From: 1-14-0-20-39-34 sp043800545
GTDB taxonomy: Bacteria > Patescibacteriota > Patescibacteriia > Magasanikbacterales > UBA922
Reading direction: 5' to 3'
Length of the DNA: 14,036 bases
Assembly (NCBI GenBank): GCA_043800545.1
Contig: JAZDMW010000060.1
Coordinates: 1 to 14,036, forward strand
This document shows, piece by piece, positions 1 to 6,126 of the stretch. The first letter of the stretch is position 1, and each line of letters opens with the position of its first letter. A model generated the notes under the pieces. It saw only the letters and a list, made by a program, of their open reading frames with translations, was not told where the DNA came from and searched no databases. The position numbers and the translations under genes were made by a program.

Positions 1-224
1 AGCATAAAGAGAAAAAATATAATAGAAATAAGAGAGAGTGCTGTTCCAACCACACTTCCAATAAAAGATTGAACATCTCCCCCACCTACTATATCTTTTG
101 TTACTCCCGCACTTCCTGCTGTTTTTTCCAAACCTTCCAAGGCAAAAGAACCTGCCTCTACCGTAGGAGAGAAAAAGAAAAAAGAGAAGAGAGTGGCTAA
201 AAAAATTATAAATATTTTTTTCAC
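1..224 (-). CDS. VirB2-like small pilin, 3' part cut by the window edge
   Basis: The visible 74 codons run from a GTG at 224. They begin M-K-K with a strongly hydrophobic stretch ending in P-T-V-E-A-G, which reads as a Sec signal peptide of about 23 residues. A short polar segment follows, then a second hydrophobic stretch (GSVVGTALSLISIIFFLFML) that is cut by the window edge. This matches the first membrane helix of the neighbouring pilins, so I infer a sixth TrbC/VirB2-like pilin; the diagnostic loop and second helix lie outside the window. It follows the 124-aa pilin by 10 nt and is probably co-transcribed with it. No ATG lies nearby in frame, and GTG-AAA-AAA fits the M-K-K starts of the relatives. 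No clear Shine-Dalgarno sequence is seen. Confidence 0.6.
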   Translation of the reverse strand, partial: MKKIFIIFLATLFSFFFFSPTVEAGSFALEGLEKTAGSAGVTKDIVGGGDVQSFIGSVVGTALSLISIIFFLFM

Positions 225-234
225 AAAAAATTGT

Positions 235-609
235 TTATTCTCTATAATCATAACCCGTAGTTGCTTTATACAAACTTTGTACAGCAAAACGAGAAATAGA
301 ATAAGCACTCAGAATGACTGCAAGACCAATAACTGATGCTGTTAATATTTTCTTCGCCTCAGAAACCTTGCCTTCGTCTCCTCCAGCAGTCATCCACTTG
401 AATCCAGCAAAAAGTACTAGTACCACAGCAATAGTTCCGAGTATAGATAATAAAATATTAATAAGTCTTGCTACGGTAAGACGAACATCGCTCTGTCCAA
501 GACCAGTTGCCTGACCATATTCTAAACCAAGATCAGGACCCGCATATGTGAGCACTGGGAGAGCAAGAAAAGTGAATGTAAAAAGGAAAATAATAATTTT
601 TTTCATCAT
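235..609 (-). CDS. Small TrbC/VirB2-like pilin, 124 aa
   Basis: Likely a membrane-inserted pilin subunit exported by Sec. Residues 1-23 form a signal peptide (MMKK..., cleavage near TYA/GP). After a short polar segment come two membrane helices, about 49-70 and 89-110, joined by a loop containing GFKWMTAGG-DEGKV at about 70-81. This two-helix layout and loop are shared by the five other pilin-like genes here and resemble VirB2/TrbC pilins of type IV secretion systems. The segment GLGQSDVRLTVARLINI closely matches GLGNEDIRATIGSIINV in the 139-aa pilin, so these two are near paralogues. Two ATGs stand in tandem at 609 and 606; neither has a clear Shine-Dalgarno sequence. It lies downstream of the hairpin at 664-682. 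The fold assignment is firm for the paralogue group, but the role of the filament is inferred. Confidence 0.8.
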   Translation of the reverse strand: MMKKIIIFLFTFTFLALPVLTYAGPDLGLEYGQATGLGQSDVRLTVARLINILLSILGTIAVVLVLFAGFKWMTAGGDEGKVSEAKKILTASVIGLAVILSAYSISRFAVQSLYKATTGYDYRE

Positions 610-663
610 AATATTTTATTTAGAAGGGAAAAGGGTTACCTTTCCTCTCTCAATAAACTAGGA

Positions 664-682
664 AGGGGCCAAAAAGGCCCCT
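664..682 (-). terminator. Strong GC hairpin after the 139-aa pilin gene
   Basis: A perfect 7-bp stem AGGGGCC/GGCCCCT with a five-base loop lies 13 nt downstream of the stop of the 139-aa pilin, between two pilin genes. On the minus strand it is followed by TTCCTAGTTTATTG, which is not a clean U-tract; on the plus strand it is followed by TCTTAATTTTTT, although no plus-strand gene ends here. It may act as a partial terminator or as a 3' hairpin protecting the pilin message from decay. Confidence 0.5.
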
Positions 683-695
683 CTTAATTTTTTGA

Positions 696-1115
696 TTAAA
701 AATCGTTTGCTACTTCTGTATCAAAATTTGTTGCACCAGCAAGTTCTTTCAATACGAAAGTTGAAAGTGCATATGAACTCAATATAATTGCAAGACCAAT
801 TACACCAGCTACCATACGCTTTCTCGCACTTGCTACTTTATCTTCTGCTCCACCAGCAGTCATCCATTCAAAACCAGCGAAAAGGATAATCACGAGAGCT
901 ACTACCCCAAGGAGTCCGAGAGCTACATTAATGATACTTCCGATTGTTGCACGGATGTCTTCATTTCCCAACCCTGTTGTTCCTACCTGGGTAAGACCGA
1001 AGGCCTCATTAACACCAGCCTCTTCATCTCCATCTGCTGCAAATGCAAAACTAGGCACGAAAGATGCGCCCATTACGAGAGCAGCAGCCATACCAAGAAA
1101 TATTTTTTTAGTCAT
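696..1115 (-). CDS. TrbC/VirB2-like pilin, 139 aa, probable major subunit
   Basis: Signal peptide at residues 1-26 (MTKKIFLGMA..., cleavage near AFA/AD), a short polar N-terminus, then two membrane helices at about 58-80 and 102-122 separated by GFEWMTAGG-AEDKV. This is the same module as in the 124-aa pilin. I place the start at the ATG at 1115 rather than the in-frame GTG at 1124, because AAGGGGGTGA, a near-perfect Shine-Dalgarno sequence, overlaps that GTG and sits about 5-6 nt before the ATG. It is the strongest ribosome site in the pilin cluster. With the hairpin at 664-682 behind the gene, this suggests higher expression than its neighbours, as expected of a major subunit. It lies 59 nt downstream of the 230-aa pilin-tailed gene. 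A role as filament subunit is inference. Confidence 0.8.
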   Translation of the reverse strand: MTKKIFLGMAAALVMGASFVPSFAFAADGDEEAGVNEAFGLTQVGTTGLGNEDIRATIGSIINVALGLLGVVALVIILFAGFEWMTAGGAEDKVASARKRMVAGVIGLAIILSSYALSTFVLKELAGATNFDTEVANDF

Positions 1116-1116
1116 T

Positions 1117-1126
1117 GTTCTCACCC
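1117..1126 (-). promoter_or_regulatory. Near-perfect Shine-Dalgarno site for the 139-aa pilin
   Basis: On the minus strand the bases just before the ATG at 1115 read AAAGGGGGTGAGAACA. The core AAGGGGGTGA matches the anti-Shine-Dalgarno complement AAGGAGGTGA with one G-U pair. Most other starts in this window show little or no such site, so it decides the start and suggests strong translation. Confidence 0.7.
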
Positions 1127-1174
1127 CCTTTCATCATAGGATATCTGTTACCATTTATGTACCGAAGTATTTGT

Positions 1175-1867
1175 TTATACTCCAAGTACTTGGCCTAAAA
1201 CCATATTAAGTATAACATACGCACCGAAAATGATAAAGAGGCCAATCGCTGCATAGAGCATTGCGTTTGTTCCTTTTTTTACTTTTTCATCATTTCCTGC
1301 AGCAGTCAAGAACATAAAACCACCATATACAAACACCACTAATGTAATGGATCCAAGAACCCCCATAAAACGATTCACAATAAGTCCCATTAATTGTTGT
1401 ATTGAATAATTTCCTTTCAGTGGATTTGGAATTTCTACATATTCCCGTTCTGCGGGTTTGTTTGTTGGTGTTGAACTTGAGGTTGTACCAGATGATTCAA
1501 CATAATCTGGAGCTTCTTCAGAATGACTGCACGTCATTGAGAGTAATTTTATATTATCCTTTTGAAGCTCCCTATCTATATTACAATTTGGCTCTCCTTT
1601 TTTTGGTGTTTGTATTGCATAAATACTAATTGTATCAAGTGCAATCTTGTCAAGCATTTCTTTTGTGCATCCTTCTGCTGGACTCATTGTTCTTACTACA
1701 TCGGAAAGTACAATCTGGGTTTCATATTGAAATACATTATTAACTGCGGAAGCTTCACAAACATCGCCCTCTCCTGCAACTATGAAACAATTACATCCCT
1801 CCGCACGAACAAATCCTGGAATGAAGAAAAAAATAGTAAGACAAAAAAGAAATAAATATTTTTTCAT
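1175..1867 (-). CDS. Cysteine-rich secreted protein with C-terminal VirB2-like pilin module, 230 aa
   Basis: Residues 1-22 are a signal peptide (MKKYLFLF..., cleavage near VRA/EG). The exported head carries C25-N-C27, C37 and further cysteines (EGC, PNC, MTC), suggesting disulfides or metal binding. A Ser/Thr/Pro linker follows (about 120-140), then a two-helix pilin module with the loop YGGFMFLTAAGNDEKVKKG. The open frame extends to 1924, but I choose the ATG at 1867: it gives a clean signal peptide and lies 1 nt after the stop of the upstream gene, whereas the longer form would overlap that gene by more than 50 nt. The next gene upstream has the same architecture and a similar GCxC start to its head. 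The function of the head is unknown. Confidence 0.75.
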   Translation of the reverse strand: MKKYLFLFCLTIFFFIPGFVRAEGCNCFIVAGEGDVCEASAVNNVFQYETQIVLSDVVRTMSPAEGCTKEMLDKIALDTISIYAIQTPKKGEPNCNIDRELQKDNIKLLSMTCSHSEEAPDYVESSGTTSSSTPTNKPAEREYVEIPNPLKGNYSIQQLMGLIVNRFMGVLGSITLVVFVYGGFMFLTAAGNDEKVKKGTNAMLYAAIGLFIIFGAYVILNMVLGQVLGV

Positions 1868-1868
1868 A

Positions 1869-2561
1869 TTATTGAATAACTCTAAAACCTTCTTGTACTT
1901 GAAGCGCGTCAAGTACAAATTCAACTAAAACATAGGCACCAAAGGCGATTGCAAGTCCAATTATTCCTGCAGAAAGGATTCCGTATCCTTTTTTTACTTT
2001 CTCACTATTACCAAATGAAGTAACCACAGTAAAACCACCATAAATAAAGACAACAAAAGCCACACTTCCGATTATTCCAAAAATATACTGACCAATATTT
2101 ATTGCAAGTTGTAAGAGATCATTCGCATTCCTACATGTTCCTTCGAGTGCACAGTTTGGTAAAATTGCACTCGTACCAACATTTCTTGACTCTATTGGAA
2201 TTTGGCCTGATACAACAGGTTTTTCGTCTTCAGGGAGTGCCCGAGGTTCGGCACCTAACCAAATTCTCCTACAAAGCTCATCAGCATCAAAATATTGACA
2301 ACTCAAATAATCCATATTAGGGTGACCTGCAATTGCCCCGACAAAATCTAAGAGTTTTTCACAGTCTTCTGCTTCTATTGGATATTGAGGATCCTCAGGA
2401 CCAGAACAGGTCTTTTCAGTCCTATTATTTTCCATGTTTCCGTCATCATTAATACTGGATCTGAGAGTACAACCGCAAGAACCACCTGCAAATGTTACTC
2501 CAGGAATTATAAAAAAAATGAATAGAAAAAATATGTAAGATACAATATGGCGTTTCGTCAT
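1869..2561 (-). CDS. Cysteine-rich secreted protein with C-terminal VirB2-like pilin module, 230 aa
   Basis: A long hydrophobic signal peptide covers residues 1-25 (cleavage near TFA/GG). The exported head starts with C29-G-C31 and has about eight further cysteines (KTC, EDC, LSC, LC, PNC, GTC). A pilin module ends the protein: two hydrophobic helices around the loop YGGFTVVTSFGNSEKVKKG. It is the same length and layout as the following gene and probably arose from it by duplication, though the heads have diverged strongly. It lies 1 nt after the lipoprotein gene and 1 nt before the next gene, so translation is probably coupled; no Shine-Dalgarno sequence is visible. It may be a tip or minor subunit of a VirB2-like fibre, or a membrane-anchored surface protein. 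Confidence 0.75.
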   Translation of the reverse strand: MTKRHIVSYIFFLFIFFIIPGVTFAGGSCGCTLRSSINDDGNMENNRTEKTCSGPEDPQYPIEAEDCEKLLDFVGAIAGHPNMDYLSCQYFDADELCRRIWLGAEPRALPEDEKPVVSGQIPIESRNVGTSAILPNCALEGTCRNANDLLQLAINIGQYIFGIIGSVAFVVFIYGGFTVVTSFGNSEKVKKGYGILSAGIIGLAIAFGAYVLVEFVLDALQVQEGFRVIQ

Positions 2562-2562
2562 A

Positions 2563-3942
2563 CTATTTTGTCTGTTGAATTATACGCGCAGCGTAAGTTA
2601 AAAGTTTTGCATCTCTTTCTAAAGGCTTTTGACCCTCTGCATAAGGCTTTAAATAATCCTCAATAAGATTTGCCATTGTTTGGTTTGCGACGGTTACATC
2701 GCGACCATTATACCATGTTTTTGCAAATAATACTTGAGACATAAATGGTGACATGACATCATCATCTGCATAAAGCGTTACATGTGCACGGAGTGGTGAT
2801 GGAAGTTTTGTTGCACCAGTATATGTTCGTATACTTCTCTCAGTCGTAATAAAACGAACAAAATCCCAAGCAAGATCTTTATAAGCACTTTTTTCTACAA
2901 CACTCTCTACCCAATAACTAGCAACATTCGCTGGAGTAGAAGGATTGAGTTGTGGCACAGAAAGGATTTCAATATTGAGAGATTTAGCACGAGATTGTAT
3001 AGTCGCATTTTCTCTTGCATATCCAAAATAAAATACACTTTTTCCTCGCACAAATGCATCAAGCGATTTCTCAAGAGTACTATTCCAGGAATATACTTCT
3101 TTTTCTGAACGAGCAAAATCTGTATAAAAACGAAGTGCTTCAATTGCAGGATGATCATTCGTTATTTTGTCTACTCCGCGTGCAAAATCTACAGAAGAAC
3201 CATGAGCAACTCCAAGCCTATTTTGCATCATGAGAAGTGCAAGCATATCTGGTGCGTTAGAAATATTACTTGCTGTTCCAAGAGCAACTCCAGATTGAAT
3301 AATATTTGCATTTGCATCAATTCTTGTAGATTGCTTCACTGCCTCCATAAATTCTATCCACGTTGTAGGAGGTTGTGGAACACCAGAAAGATCCAATAAG
3401 CTTCTGTTATAGTAAAGGGCAAGTGTATCAAAAGAAATTGGAAGACCATATACCTTTCCATTTATAATTGCATCATCTGATACCGTCGCTACGAAATTAT
3501 TTTGTATTTCTCGTACTGTCGGCATTATTTCTGAATATGGCTCTACCACTGTTTCTTTTTGGTACGTTCCCTGTTCATACACCCTTGAAACAGCGACGCT
3601 CGCAGGCATTGTGGAAAGTCTTGTCTGATATTTTTTTACTTCTTCAGCAGGAATAGAAATAATATCTGGGGCAACATCATCAGCAAGTGCATTCACAAAT
3701 AAATCTTCAAATTCCTCAAAACGTACTTGACGAATATTGACGGTAACATAAGGGCGTACCTTTTTATATTCTGCTGCCAATGTTTGAAGCTGTGTCACGT
3801 CGTTATATACGGTCCAATAATCAAGAGTAACAGGACGTATTGCCTGTTGTTGTTCTGTTGACAGTCCCTTACAACCAAGCCCTGGAAAAACAAGGAGGAC
3901 TGTAAGAAAACAGAAAAACATTTTTTTTGTATGTTCAAACAT
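2563..3942 (-). CDS. Extracellular solute-binding lipoprotein of the UgpB/MalE type, 459 aa
   Basis: A lipoprotein signal peptide (positive KK, hydrophobic core, then FPGLG-C24 as a weak lipobox) leads a mature domain typical of ABC-transporter solute-binding proteins (COG1653-like). It has an N-terminal LDYWTVYNDVTQL strand, a DVAPDII segment, the hinge-region motif GKVYGLPISFDTLALYYNRSLL and a PTTWIEFMEAVK segment. Such proteins normally deliver sugars or related solutes to a membrane permease. No permease or ATPase gene is in this window; instead the gene sits between pilin-tailed genes, so it may work as an orphan surface-binding protein. I chose the ATG at 3942. The frame opens at a TTG at 3969, and a GGAG lies 6 nt before an in-frame ATT at 3957, so the true start is uncertain. 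Confidence 0.85.
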   Translation of the reverse strand: MFEHTKKMFFCFLTVLLVFPGLGCKGLSTEQQQAIRPVTLDYWTVYNDVTQLQTLAAEYKKVRPYVTVNIRQVRFEEFEDLFVNALADDVAPDIISIPAEEVKKYQTRLSTMPASVAVSRVYEQGTYQKETVVEPYSEIMPTVREIQNNFVATVSDDAIINGKVYGLPISFDTLALYYNRSLLDLSGVPQPPTTWIEFMEAVKQSTRIDANANIIQSGVALGTASNISNAPDMLALLMMQNRLGVAHGSSVDFARGVDKITNDHPAIEALRFYTDFARSEKEVYSWNSTLEKSLDAFVRGKSVFYFGYARENATIQSRAKSLNIEILSVPQLNPSTPANVASYWVESVVEKSAYKDLAWDFVRFITTERSIRTYTGATKLPSPLRAHVTLYADDDVMSPFMSQVLFAKTWYNGRDVTVANQTMANLIEDYLKPYAEGQKPLERDAKLLTYAARIIQQTK

Positions 3943-3974
3943 AACAGAATAATTAATGGTTAACTCCAATTTTT

Positions 3975-5186
3975 TTATCTAAAGGCTTCGAAAATAAAGT
4001 CTACTATTATATAACTTGCAAGGATAACCACGAGACCAAGTGTTGTCCACACTAACACTTTCTTTGCCTTTTCTTCTTTACTTGCATTTCCAGCTGCAGT
4101 CATAAACAATACACCACCATACATGTACATAGCAAAAGCGATAGAACCCATTATTGAAAGAACTCCCTTTATTGCACGACCAATTATTTGAGGAATATTT
4201 GTCGAGCCCATTTTATTTAATCCAGCTACGCTTGGAATAGATACTTTCATGTCTTCTGCATCTTTTACTTCTTTTCCAACAGTTACCCCCGCATTTCTCA
4301 TACATTCTGTATATTTTATATTTGTACATTGCATTAATGCGTCTATATCATCACGACTTATATTATCATACGTACCTGCTTCAGAAGATACTCCCCCACC
4401 ACTTACTCCCTGCTCAAAATAATTTACAATTTCTAAAATTGGACCTGTTCCTTCAATTGATGCTGAAGAAGAAGACCCATCAATCTGACTTAAAATTTTA
4501 TCTACATGAGTTTGACAATCTGGGAAAGAATATGCCTGTTTCATTTGTTCACAGCCTTCAACGCTAATTGATGCAGATCCTTCTCTTAAAAACTCCTTAC
4601 ATTTGAAATCATCTGGCTTGAGTTTACACCATTCTAATTTTGTTGATATTTTACCACGTTCAATAAAAACAATTACCCAATTGTCTGAACCATCCGTATC
4701 AAAATGATATCCATACGTAAGATATGCTTCTCCTCCACCTGTTATCGGTGCAGAGGAATAAACCACATCCGCTGCGTCGGTTGGATGTACTTCTGGAGAA
4801 CTCCACGAAATCTCCCCACCGAGATAAAAAATTTCTATTTTTTTTACATCCTGATCTGTCTCTATCACGTCACCAGATATTATTCCCCCTTGTATTAATT
4901 CATCAAAAGTAAGATTCCGCTTATTTTTATCTTGCTGTATACATAATTTCAAAATGGTATTAAGATTTTCAATGTTTTCTTCCTGTCCCACTCCATAAAC
5001 AACCCAAACTTTGCCATCTTCAGGAGGACCACATAAAGTAGAAGAATAATTATCTGATAGTAAATTAATATTTTCGTAACTAAGAGAATCATTCAACTCT
5101 AATGCCGAAGACACACCAACAAAAAAAGTACTCATTAGTATTCCTAAAAGCATTCCGAGTGACAGAACTAAATTGTGTTTTTTCAT
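3975..5186 (-). CDS. Large secreted protein with C-terminal VirB2-like pilin module, 403 aa
   Basis: A signal peptide occupies about residues 1-28 (MKKHNLVLSLGMLL..., cleavage near SSA/LE). A unique exported region of about 290 residues follows, with scattered cysteines (TLC, KLC, EWC, FKC, EGC, PDC, QC, TEC) and Ser/Gly-rich linkers near 237-270. Residues from about 322 form the two-helix pilin module, with the loop YGGVLFMTAAGNASKEEKAKK. I recognise no known fold in the head. The start lies 1 nt after the galU stop with AGGA 4 nt before the ATG, which supports translation in one operon with galU. It is the longest member of the pilin-like family here and could be a tip adhesin. That role is inferred from layout only. 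Confidence 0.75.
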   Translation of the reverse strand: MKKHNLVLSLGMLLGILMSTFFVGVSSALELNDSLSYENINLLSDNYSSTLCGPPEDGKVWVVYGVGQEENIENLNTILKLCIQQDKNKRNLTFDELIQGGIISGDVIETDQDVKKIEIFYLGGEISWSSPEVHPTDAADVVYSSAPITGGGEAYLTYGYHFDTDGSDNWVIVFIERGKISTKLEWCKLKPDDFKCKEFLREGSASISVEGCEQMKQAYSFPDCQTHVDKILSQIDGSSSSASIEGTGPILEIVNYFEQGVSGGGVSSEAGTYDNISRDDIDALMQCTNIKYTECMRNAGVTVGKEVKDAEDMKVSIPSVAGLNKMGSTNIPQIIGRAIKGVLSIMGSIAFAMYMYGGVLFMTAAGNASKEEKAKKVLVWTTLGLVVILASYIIVDFIFEAFR

Positions 5187-5187
5187 A

Positions 5188-6063
5188 TTATCCTACAATA
5201 TCCTCAAGAGCTCCCTTCATATCTGGATCCTTGAGTGCAAAATGAATTGCTGTTTTTAATAAGGCAAGTTTATTTCCGGTATCAAAATATTTTCCTTCAT
5301 ATTCATACGCATAAAAAGGTTTGCTCTGTGCCAAAGAATTTGCTGCATCAGCAAGCCAAATTTCTCCATCTCTTCCCTCTGCTTGATTTTCTAAATGTTT
5401 CCAAATATCTTTTGTAAATACATATCGCATACCCCCAACGATCAAACCATAGGGAGATACTTTTTCTACACTTGGTTTTTCTATGAACTTCTCTACACGA
5501 AACATTCTTTTGTCTGATTTTATTGGATCAGCATAGACATTTCCATATTTTGTCATGGCTTCCTTGTCCCCTATTCTCTGTACTCCAATGACAGACGCAT
5601 TTTTCTTATGAAAAACTTTTACCAATTGTCTTATGACTGGTGTTTTGGAATCAATAATACTATCTCCATCTGAGAAAGCAAATGGCTCATCCCCAAGAAA
5701 TTCTTTTGCCATGAGAAGAGCATGACCATTTCCAAGAGGTTCAGATTGTCGAGTATAAAAAAATCTCACTTTTTTTGTAAGTTTTACTAGATCTTCTATC
5801 AAACCATACTTGCCTTTTTCCTTCAAAAGATCCTCAAAATCTGTATCACGATCAAAATGATCTTCAATAGCTCTTTTTTGTGAACTCGTAACAAAAATAA
5901 TTTCTGTAATTCCACTTTCTGCCATTTCTTCCACAATATATTGGACAACTGGCTTATCTAAAACAGGCAACATTTCTTTTGGCATGGCCTTTGTAGCTGG
6001 CAAAAAACGAGTTCCCATTCCAGCCACAGTAATTACTCCCTTACGGACTTTCTGTTGAGTCAT
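5188..6063 (-). CDS. galU: UTP-glucose-1-phosphate uridylyltransferase, 291 aa
   Basis: Makes UDP-glucose from UTP and glucose-1-phosphate in the cytoplasm, for surface polysaccharide and glycolipid synthesis. The nucleotidyltransferase signature AGMGTRFLPATKAMPKEML is at residues 14-32, followed by EPLGNGHA (108-115), the acidic SDGDS metal site (131-135), EKFIEKP (191-197), RDGEIWLADA (231-240) and FDTGNK (260-265). Length and motif order match bacterial GalU. Some positions differ from the usual sequence (GNGHA for GLGHA, FDTGNK for YDxGxK), so a shifted sugar or nucleotide preference is possible. It is the first gene after a strong promoter (6091-6119) and is followed after 1 nt by the 403-aa pilin-tailed gene, linking sugar-nucleotide supply to the pilin cluster. 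Confidence 0.92.
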   Translation of the reverse strand: MTQQKVRKGVITVAGMGTRFLPATKAMPKEMLPVLDKPVVQYIVEEMAESGITEIIFVTSSQKRAIEDHFDRDTDFEDLLKEKGKYGLIEDLVKLTKKVRFFYTRQSEPLGNGHALLMAKEFLGDEPFAFSDGDSIIDSKTPVIRQLVKVFHKKNASVIGVQRIGDKEAMTKYGNVYADPIKSDKRMFRVEKFIEKPSVEKVSPYGLIVGGMRYVFTKDIWKHLENQAEGRDGEIWLADAANSLAQSKPFYAYEYEGKYFDTGNKLALLKTAIHFALKDPDMKGALEDIVG

Positions 6064-6090
6064 ATAATATCTTTAAATATGTATGGAATA

Positions 6091-6119
6091 ATTATATCAT
6101 TTCTCCTATTTTTTGTCAT
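6091..6119 (-). promoter_or_regulatory. Near-consensus extended -10 promoter for galU and the pilin cluster
   Basis: On the minus strand: -35 ATGACA (6119-6114), a 17-nt spacer, and a perfect -10 TATAAT (6096-6091) preceded by TGA, an extended -10. Transcription should start near 6084, leaving about 20 nt before the galU ATG. No terminator separates it from the preceding pilX-like gene, so some read-through is likely. Confidence 0.8.
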
Positions 6120-6126
6120 TTTATTT

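Noticed and set aside
1136..1190. A promoter upstream of the 139-aa pilin (TTGGAG with TACATA, or TATGAT)
   Set aside because: Both hexamers are poor or badly placed: the first overlaps the stop of the previous gene and the second abuts the Shine-Dalgarno site. Co-transcription from upstream is equally likely.
1868..1924. A longer start for the first 230-aa pilin-tailed protein (249 aa)
   Set aside because: It would overlap the upstream gene by more than 50 nt and place the signal peptide at residue 20; the ATG at 1867 gives a normal signal sequence and a 1-nt gap.
1..5186. A conjugative type IV secretion locus
   Set aside because: Only VirB2-like pilins are seen. No VirB4, VirB6, VirB8-10, coupling protein or relaxase is present in the window.
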